Positions 8,285-17,263 of a stretch of 64,000 bases of DNA are shown here, one piece after another. Source of the stretch: Aquibacillus koreensis (lineage in GTDB: Bacteria; Bacillota; Bacilli; Bacillales; Amphibacillaceae); assembly GCF_025154055.1 (NCBI RefSeq), contig NZ_JAOALK010000012.1:1-64000 (forward strand). The letters run 5' to 3'. Within the stretch, counting starts at the first letter, position 1; each line of letters opens with the position of its first letter. Under the pieces are notes generated by a model that saw only the letters and a list, made by a program, of their open reading frames with translations, searched no databases and had not been told where the DNA came from. A program made the position numbers and the translations under genes.

Positions 8285-8794
8285 TTATCTATCCCATTCC
8301 CAAAACGAACATCCTTGACAAATAATAAAACGTTCTAGCCATGTAGAAAAATCAATGGGTAATCTATCAAAGTCGTCTTCAAAATTCAGAAAATCACCAA
8401 TCCACATATAGTTTTCCTTTGTCTCCGTATCATATTGACACACGATCCAAAGGCCATCCATCCCAGTTCCGATCGGGATAAAATATTCTGGGCACTCCCA
8501 CAAATCTATATGCTCGATCATTTCATTAACTGAGAATAAATGCGTGCCACCACCGTTGATTGGGTGTTCAAATAAATCTGCACCGTTATGTTTAGATAAG
8601 AGTAAAATTAATTCTGCTGGTGTATAGGACGGCAATCGCTCTAAGTCCTGATTTCTAGCTGGAACGTAAAAACGAAACATCTCTTCTTCTAAATAACCAT
8701 CTTCTCTTTGCACCAACAACTTCCCCTGGCTCAGTCGTTTTTTTAACGTATCAAAGGCCTTCATCTTCTTCATATCTTTCGTTTTCTTTTTCAT
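8285..8794 (-). CDS. SMI1/KNR4 (SUKH) family protein, likely immunity protein
   Basis: Up to 169 residues with the SUKH-fold pattern: LPSYTPAELILLLSKHNGAD, SVNEMIEHIDLWECPEYFIPIG, TGMDGLWIV near 110, and a terminal W-rich segment. The family is widespread as immunity proteins to polymorphic nuclease toxins. The start is ambiguous (ATG at 8794, 8773 or 8764). All overlap the preceding gene or nearly touch it, so the two are co-translated. No toxin gene is in view. Confidence 0.8.
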   Translation of the reverse strand: MKKKTKDMKKMKAFDTLKKRLSQGKLLVQREDGYLEEEMFRFYVPARNQDLERLPSYTPAELILLLSKHNGADLFEHPINGGGTHLFSVNEMIEHIDLWECPEYFIPIGTGMDGLWIVCQYDTETKENYMWIGDFLNFEDDFDRLPIDFSTWLERFIICQGCSFWEWDR

Positions 8795-9308
8795 CTAAAT
8801 ACAGTAGTATATCAGGATTCATAACAAGAAAAGACGGTACTTCCCAACTTCTTAAAGTAGGCGTATTCCCTCCATCAAATTGTAGGTCATCCAAAATCTG
8901 CATGTGAGCAATGCTGCAATTCTCAAATCCCTCACTAGTTAAATGAACGCCATCATAGTCCTTTGATAGTTTTTCAAAATCTATAAAGATAGAACCTTCT
9001 ATTCTTAATGGATAGTTAACGATCAGGTTAACGAAATCTGTATAAGTGTTAATTGTATAGATTTTTGCGTCCTCTGTTATCCTGTAAATACTATAATAAG
9101 GACGACTATGATATTTGATCATATCGGGATTATTGTAAATAAAATGCAACCATGGCGAAGGATAATCATCATCCGTCATATACTCACTTAACCAATATCC
9201 TCCTTGTGGTCGAAAAACTGTAGAATACCCTGTTTCTTCATTATATACCTCTGCAAAAAGATCCCGCATAAATCGATCCCCACTATGTACTTGCAACGGT
9301 ATAGTCAT
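8751..9308 (-). CDS. Hypothetical protein coupled to the SUKH gene
   Basis: 185 residues, not confidently assigned. Visible features are RDLFAEVYNEETGYSTVFRPQGGYWLSEY-like aromatic motifs (residues 14-45), a KIYTINTYTDFVNLI segment, and the end motif FIDFEKLSKDYDGVHLT. Its 3' end overlaps the SUKH gene by about 44 nt. This pairing suggests a toxin-immunity or double-immunity module, but I cannot say which partner acts. It could also be an orphan immunity protein left after loss of a toxin gene. Confidence 0.7.
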   Translation of the reverse strand: MTIPLQVHSGDRFMRDLFAEVYNEETGYSTVFRPQGGYWLSEYMTDDDYPSPWLHFIYNNPDMIKYHSRPYYSIYRITEDAKIYTINTYTDFVNLIVNYPLRIEGSIFIDFEKLSKDYDGVHLTSEGFENCSIAHMQILDDLQFDGGNTPTLRSWEVPSFLVMNPDILLYLDEKENERYEEDEGL

Positions 9309-9381
9309 TTTATTATCGCTCCTTCGTCAACAACATATGTAAAATAAAAGTTTACAAACTCACAATCCCCCAAAAGCCTTA

Positions 9382-9507
9382 TCAAGTTCTTACTCCTTCC
9401 TTTTCAAGCGCTGCTAATAAAGTCTCTTTTGTTACTTCCTCTCTATCAGAACACCCTGAAATGATGAGCACCACTCCAAATAATATGATTGCTATAAATC
9501 TTTTCAT
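9382..9507 (-). CDS. Small lipoprotein
   Basis: A 41-residue peptide with GAGGTG before the ATG, a hydrophobic stretch MKRFIAIILFGVVLIISGC ending in a lipobox, then a short charged tail. The signal and acylation site are complete but the mature part is only about 22 residues. It may be a truncated relic of a longer lipoprotein or a genuine small surface peptide. It lies about 70 nt beyond the start of the SUKH-linked pair, which is transcribed in the same direction. Confidence 0.6.
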   Translation of the reverse strand: MKRFIAIILFGVVLIISGCSDREEVTKETLLAALEKEGVRT

Positions 9508-9722
9508 ATTACACCTCAGTTTAGTTTCTGTAATAGCTATAATGAACTTTTATTTATATAAATTTACTTTAGCATAAAATTCCAATAATATTATGGACTA
9601 AAGAAAATAAACGTATCTCTGACTAACAGTTTATAAAATCCTATGAGATATATTCATTACTTTATCAATCACCAAAAAGTAACGAAACTTCTACAAAACA
9701 AATTGCTATCGCGACTAAATCA

Positions 9723-9752
9723 AGACCCAAGTGGAGTTATCACTTGGGTCTT
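9723..9752. terminator. Terminator-like hairpin
   Basis: AAGACCCAAGTG pairs perfectly with CACTTGGGTCTT over a short loop. No intact gene on either side clearly uses it. The region 9510-10176 otherwise holds only decayed coding traces and the palindrome at 10059-10109. Confidence 0.55.
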
Positions 9753-9761
9753 CTCGCTTCA

Positions 9762-10004
9762 ATCATAGTCCATTGCAATACGGAAAATGCAGTTCAACTT
9801 CCCCTCTACTTTTTTTTGTCCAAACGAAGTTCACCGATGATGCATTTAGGGGCTTCATAAACCGTCACAATCTATGCCTTTGAATAAGACTAACTTTATT
9901 TCCTCATCTAAACAGAATGGATCGCCTTCTTGAAGCCAACTATCATTAGCTTTTAACTGGTTATTTACACCAATTACCTCGGTCACCTAAACCATACGTC
10001 CTCC
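9762..10004 (-). pseudogene. Decayed small coding region
   Basis: On the minus strand a good ribosome site AAGGAGG precedes an ATG that is followed at once by a TAG. An open stretch resumes (VTEVIGVNNQLKANDSWLQE, then about 20 more codons) and breaks again with a stop and a frame change before CIIGELRLDKKK. This looks like a gene broken by at least two changes. The family is not recognised. Confidence 0.3.
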
Positions 10005-10058
10005 TTCGATCTCCTTTTAATGTGTGTTACATATATTCAAAAAAATAGTGACCTATTC

Positions 10059-10109
10059 GCTACCCGTACTGTTACGTCGTACTCGACGACATATAACGGT
10101 ACGGGTAGC
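10059..10109. repeat. Long imperfect palindrome of unknown role
   Basis: GCTACCCGTACTGTTACGTC on the left pairs with GACATATAACGGTACGGGTAGC-type sequence on the right (ends at 10109). It lies 67 nt beyond the stop of the esterase gene at 10177 and may serve as its terminator, though the T run is only partial. Confidence 0.5.
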
Positions 10110-10176
10110 AAAAAGGACACTCTAAACAAAATATCGTAAGTGCTATAAAAGTCACACAATTGGTCTCTATGTTAAT

Positions 10177-11874
10177 TTAGTTCGTAATACTCCTGATCGT
10201 CTCTTTCCCTGCTTCCATCATCTCATTCGCTTGCTCTTCGGTAAGTTTACCTGGTTTTACAAAGTTTTGAACTTGTTTGTTAAAGTTCTCCACCATTTGG
10301 ACAGCTTGTGCAGTTTTGTCATGTTTCGAATTTGCCAGAAAATCTTCAGCCTTCTCTAGTTTCTTCATCAGTGCATTTTTATTGCCATGTACAATGTCCA
10401 GGCCTGTAACCGTGCCCTTCAGGTCTGAAATACGGTTTCTGTATTCAACAGTAACCGTGGCTACCGCCTTCTCAACAGTCCCCTCTATCGTACCTTCTAC
10501 TGTAAAGGCACCTGGTCCTTCGTTACCATAGCTCTCTTCATCAACCGCATCCCAAACAACTGCTCTTTCTTCTGAAACAACCCCTGTTGCGCTATAATTG
10601 ACATCTACAACGACTGTTTCAGGTAGAGTAGGAGCAACCCTAGACACTGTTTCCACTTCTACATCTGATACACCTCTAATTTTACTCTTAGTGAATAACC
10701 AGTCGATCAGCATGCCACGCTCTGGGTGTACGTATTCATTATAAACTGGGAGCCAAACCGCATGCCCATCAAAAACGTGGCCATTATACGGAGGGTCATC
10801 CAGTCTATTTTCCGGTAGGATCGTCAATAAGGAGTCGTTCCAATATTGTCCGTACGTTTCGTCATTACCGACAACAAGATCCAATAAAAAGTCGTCTTCA
10901 TCAACGAAAGTCCAAAGCGGCAAATAAGCTACTGCTTTAGCATTTTCCACACTATCAGGTCCTCCTGCAGGACAAAGAGGTGCAGCTGCTGCCGCAAAGC
11001 CAGGATATGTCTTTAAAAAGGTCCAAGTCGAAGCTCCACCCATGGAGAATCCTGTGATATAAACACGGTTCGGGTCAACTTTTCCATCCGCGATCATTTG
11101 ATCAATAACTGCTTTTACTTTGTGCATATCATCCGGTGTGTTAGCATTACGAGGTGCTAGCACATGACTAGGATATTTTTCCTGATTCTCAGGATTTGCC
11201 CACACAGTACCACCGTTACTAAATCGGATCGGAGTATAGACATCGTTACCTTGTCCACCACCGTGGAAGAAAACGACAAGAGGCAACGGTTCCTCTGCTT
11301 CTTCGTTATAAAAATAACTGTATTCAAGCCCGTTGTAGTCTGCATATCTATATTGGTCAAGAACAGGACTGACAACACCTGTCTGCGTAAATGCCTCAGG
11401 CACAATGGAAGATCCGTCCACATAGTCTATTTGGTCACCTTGATACGTAATCGTGTACGTTGCATCGTAGGTATATCCACCATCTTCCGTGGATCCACCA
11501 TCACCCCAACCAACATCCGGAAAATCAATAACGATATATCGTCCAGTGTCAGTTGATGAACCAACATCATTCACGTCACTTGTATAAACATCGATAACCT
11601 CGCGGGGACCATCATACCCCACAACACTCGGATCGACTTTTCTTGTTGTAATCACCTGTACATCAAAATCAGAAATGGACAGTGAGGAGCTATTTACCTC
11701 TTTTCCTGCATCAATAATGACGGCATCCGTACGCTCGGAAAATGAGAAGTTTTCATTTTTGAGAATAAACGGTAAAGTAGTTTCCGTGTTTTCATCCGCT
11801 GCAAAGACTGAAGGTACGTTTAATATAGTGAAAAAGCATAACACAAAAATCACAACCAATCGTTTTTTGAACAT
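10177..11874 (-). CDS. Secreted alpha/beta-hydrolase esterase with Big_4-type and C-terminal FIVAR-like domains
   Basis: 565 residues with a signal peptide ending around VFAADE. An N-terminal beta-rich region (to about 170) is followed by an esterase domain with oxyanion motif FFHGGGQGN, nucleophile elbow GFSMGGAST near residue 275, and an FVDEDDF acid region and GH(V/A) histidine near 370. A Big_4-type Ig module (VNYSATG, VVWDAVDEESY, FTVEGTIEG) and a helical tail complete it. This resembles CE1/PHB-depolymerase-like polysaccharide esterases. A cre-like site lies 24 nt upstream, which fits carbon catabolite control. Substrate unknown. Confidence 0.8.
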   Translation of the reverse strand: MFKKRLVVIFVLCFFTILNVPSVFAADENTETTLPFILKNENFSFSERTDAVIIDAGKEVNSSSLSISDFDVQVITTRKVDPSVVGYDGPREVIDVYTSDVNDVGSSTDTGRYIVIDFPDVGWGDGGSTEDGGYTYDATYTITYQGDQIDYVDGSSIVPEAFTQTGVVSPVLDQYRYADYNGLEYSYFYNEEAEEPLPLVVFFHGGGQGNDVYTPIRFSNGGTVWANPENQEKYPSHVLAPRNANTPDDMHKVKAVIDQMIADGKVDPNRVYITGFSMGGASTWTFLKTYPGFAAAAAPLCPAGGPDSVENAKAVAYLPLWTFVDEDDFLLDLVVGNDETYGQYWNDSLLTILPENRLDDPPYNGHVFDGHAVWLPVYNEYVHPERGMLIDWLFTKSKIRGVSDVEVETVSRVAPTLPETVVVDVNYSATGVVSEERAVVWDAVDEESYGNEGPGAFTVEGTIEGTVEKAVATVTVEYRNRISDLKGTVTGLDIVHGNKNALMKKLEKAEDFLANSKHDKTAQAVQMVENFNKQVQNFVKPGKLTEEQANEMMEAGKETIRSITN

Positions 11875-11897
11875 TATACACGAACTCCCTTCTGTAA

Positions 11898-11911
11898 TGT
11901 AAGCGCTTTAA
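11898..11911 (-). promoter_or_regulatory. cre-like catabolite control site
   Basis: On the minus strand TTAAAGCGCTTACA matches the CcpA consensus TGWAANCGNTNWCA at all but one position. It lies just upstream of the esterase start, where CcpA would block transcription. CcpA regulation is inferred. Confidence 0.55.
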
Positions 11912-12285
11912 AAATACTTTCCATAAACTAGCCATACAATCTAGTTTTCCACCTCCCTTTTTAATAGATTAAGTATAACAAACATAATTTGGTAAAATTG
12001 TCGATCCGTGTATGTTCGATAACCCTTCTGGAACTAGCTAGAACACGTTTGAAAGTAGAAAATTGCAACAAAAGTCCTCCTCTGCGCGCCGCTTTCCGGA
12101 TACCCATATTGCTTTCTCTACCGTAACTAATCGCACTCGTGGTGCCTGATTCTTACGTTTATCCCAAATTTCTATTCATGAAAATACTAGGCCAAACACA
12201 GTTAAACTAGTTAAAATAAATAGGGAATCATTGTACTTGGTTGTTTAATTTTCAAAAAAGGGTTCCTTTGACCCCCTTTAAGACA

Positions 12286-12500
12286 CCGAAGCCATTTATT
12301 ACGATCCAGCATTGGTCACCTTTGCAGTTTGGCTTTTTAGAAGGGGTATTCCTCGGAAACGAAAAGTACCCGGTATTGAACAAAGAAATTGATGCGGTTT
12401 TTGCAAAATATGGTGTATCCAATACAACAATTGCTATCGCGTGGTTACTACGCCACCCTGCGAACATGCAGCCAGTATTCGGAACAATGAATCTCAAGTA
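12286..12500 (+). pseudogene. Aldo/keto reductase fragment (duplicate of the gene at 15507)
   Basis: The open stretch encodes about 66 residues closely matching the C-terminal third of the intact reductase at 15507-16430 (for example GVFLGNEK, LNKEIDAV, AWLLRHPANMQPV). DNA 12297-12492 aligns with 16136-16331 with scattered substitutions. The N-terminal two thirds and the last residues are missing. It is a degraded copy left by duplication or recombination. Confidence 0.85.
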
Positions 12501-12518
12501 GCTATTACTATTTCATAA

Positions 12519-12550
12519 AAAAAAGCACCTTTGCTCTGGTGCTTCTCTCT
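12519..12550. terminator. Short terminator-like hairpin
   Basis: AAGCACC and GGTGCTT flank a loop of eight, with A and T runs outside. It lies between the reductase fragment and the broken gene cluster at 12561. Confidence 0.5.
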
Positions 12551-12560
12551 TAAACCTATC

Positions 12561-13011
12561 CTACTCATAATCAAAATCAATATGGTCACTATACGTACCA
12601 TTCCAATTATCTATCCACTCTGCTTCCGACATATCAGATTGAATTTCCTCAAATGTCTTTCCGTCCAATGAGTGTGCGTGATTTGCAGCAACGTCTTTAT
12701 TTAAAACAGGAGTGGAAAAACCACCAATCACTTCTTTCATTGCCACCGTTAAAATGATGCATTTTATCATACGCACGCAAGAATGTATCTTGTAATAAAT
12801 CCTTTGCTACATCGTGCTCGCCAATCATAAAAAAGATATAGTTGTACACATCATTACTATGATCATGATACCCAGTATGAAATTGTTGTCTTTCAACGTC
12901 TTGCTCCAATCCCTCATCTAACTTATGAAGTAAAGATAAGATTTCCATGTTGCAATGCAATACTTGTAAATCCATTGGAATATACCAACCCCAGGCGTCC
13001 GTTCCCATCAC
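12561..13011 (-). pseudogene. Composite of broken genes including an ECF sigma-factor fragment
   Basis: Two overlapping frames cover this stretch. The upstream one begins TDAWGWYIPMDLQVLHCNM-like (unassigned) and runs into VYNYIFFMIGEHDVAKDLL and DTFLRAYDKMHHFNG, which match region 2 of ECF sigma-70 factors. The fragment stops before region 3/4. The second frame holds STPVLNKDVAANHAHSLDGK and a Trp/Asp-rich tail, unassigned. No single complete gene can be drawn. I read it as gene remnants fused by deletions. Confidence 0.5.
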
Positions 13012-13015
13012 TAAC

Positions 13016-13618
13016 TTATCTGTTTCTAATCGTATAAAATTGTTTTGCTAAATAAGCAGGTGTGTACGGCATATCTCTTCTTAACCAAGAGGTAATCGTA
13101 CCAATCAGCGCAGCTGAATCGTACCAGATTAAGATATCCTTCTGTATGCGATCTCTATGGTCAACGATGTGCACCTTCTCCTTTTTTTCTACACTGGAAA
13201 CAATCTTGTCTGTTAAAAATGTTTGCAACTGATCATAAAAGACAGGAATCCGTTTAGAAGCAAGGATTGTTTTATAAAAGGTGCTATTTGTTGCTATATG
13301 CTTTAACAGGTCTTCCATAATGGCACAATAATCGTCTTCGGTATATGGACGGACTCTATTCGATGACGATTGTCGCAATACAGTCGACATCTCCTCTATC
13401 ATTTCTCCTGCCATTTTTTCTAACATATCTGGGATATCGCGATAATGTAAGTAAAAGGTAACACGATTAATGGTTGCTCGTTGTGCCAATCGATTAACTG
13501 AAATCTTATCAATATCTATTTCCTGCAATAAACTTATTAACGCCTCCCGAAGCAATTGCCTTGTCCGAATAACCCGTGGATCCGTAGTCTGTTTTTTATT
13601 CTCCATGGTCAACCTCAC
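13016..13618 (-). CDS. TetR-family regulator
   Basis: A regulator of up to 200 residues with an N-terminal TetR helix-turn-helix (TRQLLREALISLLQEI, then ISVNRLAQRATINRVTFYLHYRD near residues 40-65) and a variable C-terminal ligand domain. It is divergent from the MFS exporter gene at 13824, the usual arrangement for a repressor of its own efflux pump. AT-rich palindromic sequence in the shared intergenic region (13618-13823) is a likely binding region. Confidence 0.85.
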   Translation of the reverse strand: MRLTMENKKQTTDPRVIRTRQLLREALISLLQEIDIDKISVNRLAQRATINRVTFYLHYRDIPDMLEKMAGEMIEEMSTVLRQSSSNRVRPYTEDDYCAIMEDLLKHIATNSTFYKTILASKRIPVFYDQLQTFLTDKIVSSVEKKEKVHIVDHRDRIQKDILIWYDSAALIGTITSWLRRDMPYTPAYLAKQFYTIRNR

Positions 13619-13652
13619 CTTTTAAACAACATTTTTTATTTCTGTGTAAATC

Positions 13653-13666
13653 TTTTACTAGTAAAA
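13653..13666. promoter_or_regulatory. Candidate TetR operator palindrome
   Basis: TTTTACTAGTAAAA is a perfect 14-bp palindrome in the divergent promoter region between the tetR and MFS genes. Repeated TGTGTAAA half-motifs at 13643, 13684 and 13774 may also contribute. No binding evidence beyond symmetry and position. Confidence 0.4.
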
Positions 13667-13823
13667 CAACACAAATATATTATGTGTAAACTAATATACA
13701 TTTTCATCAAAATTGTAACTTGTATTCGATACTTATAGTACCTATAATTTTATTTATGCTCTGTAAATTATACTACATTGTGTAAATTAGTTTAGCAAGA
13801 CATTGGGGAAGGATGACGATAGT

Positions 13824-15287
13824 TTGAGCGCGAATTCATTTACAAATAACCAATCGATAAAAAAAGCACCTATATTAATCGTTATGATCTTAGGCGCTTT
13901 CTTTACTATTTTCAATCAAACAACCATGACAATAGCTTTGCCAACATTCATGAACGAGTTTAGTATTGATGCTGCAACAGGACAATGGCTCACAACAGGG
14001 TATATGTTGGTCAACGGCGTCTTAATTCCTGTAACAGGGTTTTTAATGAAACGATTTACAACCCGACAGTTATTTCAGACATCCATGATTATTTTTCTCA
14101 CTGGGACAATCATATCGGCTGTTGCTACCAACTTCCCAATCTTATTAACAGGACGTCTGATCCAAGCAGCATCCACCGGTATTACCATGCCATTACTGAT
14201 GAATGTCGTTTTATCTCTATATCCTCCACACAAACGCGGTACAGCAATGGGGACAATTGGTCTAGCCATTATATTTGCTCCTGCAATTGGACCGACACTT
14301 ACTGGATATGTGCTCGATGTTTATCCTTGGCAAGTACTGTTTTACGGGATGATCCCATTTATTTTAATTATCATTATTTGTGGCTTTTTCTTTCTGAAAA
14401 ATGTGTCAGAAACAAAAAAATCAAAATTAGATGTCATAAGCTTAGTTCTATCTACACTCGGATTTGGTTCCCTTCTATTCGGTTTTAGTGAAGCAGGAAA
14501 TGAAGGTTGGGCACATATAGAGGTAATTTTCTCCATTGTCTTAGGAGTTGTTACACTTGGCTTATTTGTTCGAAGACAGATTATTTCTAACGATCCGTTC
14601 CTTGATCTTCGGGCATTCAAATTCAACATGTATACCTTAACAACTATTATCAATTGTGTCATTACCATGGTCATGTACGCAGATATGATTTTGTTACCAT
14701 TATATCTTCAAAATGCTCGTGGGTTCACAGCTTTAGAAGCTGGGCTTTTAATGCTACCTGGCGCTTTATTAATGGGGCTTCTAAGTCCACTAGTTGGAAA
14801 ATTATTTGATCGCTATGGCGCTAAATGGCTTACCATTCTAGGAATTGTGATCATTCTGATGACCACGTACACGTTCACCAATTTAACGGATGCTACGAGC
14901 TATACGTATTTAATTCTCATGTACGCAGGCAGAAGAATCGGAATGGCGTTATTTCTAATGCCACTACAAACAGCCGGATTAAATCAACTACCAGCTAGTC
15001 TAAATGCACATGGTACTGCCATTTCCAATACAGCTAGACAAGTAGCTGGTGCCATTGGAACATCGTTGCTTGTCACTATTATGACAACGAGAACAAAAGA
15101 TCATTTACAAGAAATGGTGGCAGCTTCGGCTGAAGGGACGAAAGAACACTTACTGATGGAAGCTTCCATCCAAGGAATTAGTGATGCCTATGTCATGATC
15201 CTTGTCATAGGCGTGATAAGTCTACTTCTTTCCATTTTTATAAAACGGGTAGAGCAAGCTCCAGAAGAAAGTATTGCAAAACAATAG
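13824..15287 (+). CDS. MFS multidrug exporter, DHA2 (EmrB/QacA) family
   Basis: About 487 residues with about 14 membrane segments. The family motif for the first helices is visible (NQTTMTIALPTFMNEFSID, WLTTGYMLVNGV) with the antiporter motif GPTLTGYV near 165. The TTG at 13824 is chosen because GGGAAGG lies 11 nt upstream. The longer TTG at 13803 would overlap this site. Drug/H+ antiport is the family function. It is probably induced through the divergent TetR gene. Confidence 0.85.
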   Translation: MSANSFTNNQSIKKAPILIVMILGAFFTIFNQTTMTIALPTFMNEFSIDAATGQWLTTGYMLVNGVLIPVTGFLMKRFTTRQLFQTSMIIFLTGTIISAVATNFPILLTGRLIQAASTGITMPLLMNVVLSLYPPHKRGTAMGTIGLAIIFAPAIGPTLTGYVLDVYPWQVLFYGMIPFILIIIICGFFFLKNVSETKKSKLDVISLVLSTLGFGSLLFGFSEAGNEGWAHIEVIFSIVLGVVTLGLFVRRQIISNDPFLDLRAFKFNMYTLTTIINCVITMVMYADMILLPLYLQNARGFTALEAGLLMLPGALLMGLLSPLVGKLFDRYGAKWLTILGIVIILMTTYTFTNLTDATSYTYLILMYAGRRIGMALFLMPLQTAGLNQLPASLNAHGTAISNTARQVAGAIGTSLLVTIMTTRTKDHLQEMVAASAEGTKEHLLMEASIQGISDAYVMILVIGVISLLLSIFIKRVEQAPEESIAKQ

Positions 15288-15316
15288 CATATAAAATAAC
15301 CGGACTGTTGAAAGAG

Positions 15317-15366
15317 AATGTCAGACACTGTCCATGGAAGATTTCTACGTTTGGTGCTTGACATTT
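15317..15366. terminator. Hairpin after the MFS gene (degenerate family B type)
   Basis: AATGTCAGACAC and GGTGCTTGACATTTTC pair imperfectly around a 23-nt loop, 30 nt past the stop codon. The GTC(A)GACAC/GTGC(T)TGAC arms resemble family B repeats. It may have been adopted as a terminator. Confidence 0.45.
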
Positions 15367-15506
15367 TCTAGATGCGAAGCGAGGTTCACCCTAGTAGCAT
15401 CCAGTCACATGAAAAGATTTCCACTATAAACTTTGATATAATTGATTTGGTTTAGCTCATTATCACAAAAAAGAAGACTAATTATTTCCAGAAGGAGACG
15501 AGCAGG

Positions 15507-16430
15507 ATGAGAACAATGAAGCTTGGTACAAGTGAACTAGAAGTGCCTGTTGTTGCAGTTGGTTGTATGCGAATTGATTCCCTTAACAAAAATGAGGCGG
15601 AAAGCTTTGTCCAGACAGCATTAGAAAATGGTGCAAACTTTTTTGATCACGCCGATCTTTATGGGGCAGGTAAATGTGAGGAGATATTTGCTGACGCTGT
15701 TCATATGAATGATGATGTCCGAGAAAAAATCATTCTTCAGTCTAAATGCGGTATTCGCCCTGATGTAAGCACATTCGATTTTTCCAAGGAACATATTTTA
15801 AATTCAGTTGATAAAATCCTAAAGCGTCTAAAAACAGATTATCTGGATGTATTCCTTCTCCATCGTCCAGACGCACTTATGGAGCCTGAAGAGGTTGCAG
15901 AAGCCTTCGATATTCTTGAAAGCGCAGGGAAAGTAAGGAATTTCGGGGTTTCCAATCAAAATCCAATGCAGATGGAGCTTTTAAGAAAATACATGAAACA
16001 ACCGATCGTTGCGAACCAACTTCAATTAAGTATTACAAACACAACGATGATCTCAAGCGGTATCAATGTCAATATGACAAATGAATCTGCAGTAAATCGC
16101 GATGGCAGTGTGCTTGATTATTGCAGGTTAAACGATATTACGATCCAGCCTTGGTCCCCTTTCCAGTACGGCTTTTTTGAAGGGGTATTCCTCGGAAACG
16201 AAAAGTTCCCGGAATTGAACAAAGAAATTGATGCGGTTGCTGCAAAATATGGTGTCTCCAATACAACAATTGCTATTGCGTGGTTACTACGACACCCAGC
16301 GAACATGCAACCTGTCATTGGAACGATGAATGAAGAACGATTAGTAGACTGTATCAAAGCAAGCGAAGTTCACCTTACTCGTGAAGAATGGTATAGCATC
16401 TATCGCGCGGCGGGGAATATACTGCCTTAA
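15507..16430 (+). CDS. Aldo/keto reductase
   Basis: 307 residues of an intact NADPH-type reductase. Catalytic residues are visible in order: Asp/Tyr in FFDHADLYGAGKCEEIF near 50, Lys in LQSKCGIRPD near 80, and His in DVFLLHRPD near 116. The C-terminal IGTMNEERLVDC segment is the cofactor-binding loop. It resembles YdhF-like members. AGAAGGAGA precedes the ATG. A degraded copy of its C-terminus lies at 12286-12500. Substrate unknown. It neighbours efflux and SDR genes. Confidence 0.9.
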   Translation: MRTMKLGTSELEVPVVAVGCMRIDSLNKNEAESFVQTALENGANFFDHADLYGAGKCEEIFADAVHMNDDVREKIILQSKCGIRPDVSTFDFSKEHILNSVDKILKRLKTDYLDVFLLHRPDALMEPEEVAEAFDILESAGKVRNFGVSNQNPMQMELLRKYMKQPIVANQLQLSITNTTMISSGINVNMTNESAVNRDGSVLDYCRLNDITIQPWSPFQYGFFEGVFLGNEKFPELNKEIDAVAAKYGVSNTTIAIAWLLRHPANMQPVIGTMNEERLVDCIKASEVHLTREEWYSIYRAAGNILP

Positions 16431-16439
16431 TTTTAAGAT

Positions 16440-16523
16440 GGAAACAGGGGGACGGTTCTCCTGTACACAGAAATGGAATAAAACGGTAAACGGAAACAGG
16501 AGAACCTTCCCCCTGTTTCCGTT
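16440..16523. repeat. Family A repeat, paired inverted copy (A6)
   Basis: GGAAACAGGGGGACGGTTCT and AGGAGAACCTTCCCCC with TGTTTCC. It lies between the convergent ends of the reductase and the second tetR gene. Confidence 0.85.
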
Positions 16524-16531
16524 TATTCGTT

Positions 16532-17110
16532 CTACTGCATCCTGAATGGATCATGAATTGATATGATCATGAACAATTGCTTGTTTAACTCTGTAATAGA
16601 TGTTTTGTATTCTTGTCGATGCCATTCTATTAAGATGCCTAGGATTGCATTTGTTTGATAGCTAATTAAGTAGTCTACTTTTAACTCATGTTGCGCCGCT
16701 AGCAGACCTTCTTCTATAGAATCCCGCATAAATGTTCTGACCGTGTCGAACAGGAGATAATAGTACATCATTGGAATCCGTTCATCAAAAATTATTTGAT
16801 AAAAATCTTGATATTTTTTTACATGATGAAAAATTTTGATCATGTCTGCCGTAATATCTTTAATTTTATAGTTTGTCTTGTAATAAGGTTCTTCATAGGA
16901 TTTTCTCAGATCTTCTACAATAACATCTAAATACTCCTTAAACACCTCATGCACATCTTTATAATGCAGATAAAATGTACCTCGATTTATTTGTGCTAAC
17001 CGACATAGTTCTGCAATAGAAATAGTTTCGATCGACTTCGTTTTAAGTAAACTTATTAAAGCATGACGCAAACTTTCCTTTGTTTTTATAATACGCAAAT
17101 CTTTTTTCAA
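16532..17110 (-). CDS. TetR-family regulator
   Basis: 192 residues with the TetR helix-turn-helix (LRHALISLLKTKSIETISI, then LCRLAQINRGTFYLHYKD near 30-50). It has the same general type as the regulator at 13016, with which it shares the FYLHY motif. It is divergent from the SDR gene at 17264 and probably controls it. The region between, 17111-17263, is AT-rich and holds the two promoters. Confidence 0.85.
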   Translation of the reverse strand: MKKDLRIIKTKESLRHALISLLKTKSIETISIAELCRLAQINRGTFYLHYKDVHEVFKEYLDVIVEDLRKSYEEPYYKTNYKIKDITADMIKIFHHVKKYQDFYQIIFDERIPMMYYYLLFDTVRTFMRDSIEEGLLAAQHELKVDYLISYQTNAILGILIEWHRQEYKTSITELNKQLFMIISIHDPFRMQ

Positions 17111-17263
17111 AATATTTCACCTCTTATTGTACACCTTTTGTAATACTTGTTGATTAGTCAACATAAATTCAACATTCCGTTGTTTGTACTTCTTTTCTAT
17201 ACCTATTATACTTTTAATGAACACATGTTCAATAAGTTTCTAAAACATTTGGAGGGATATAGG

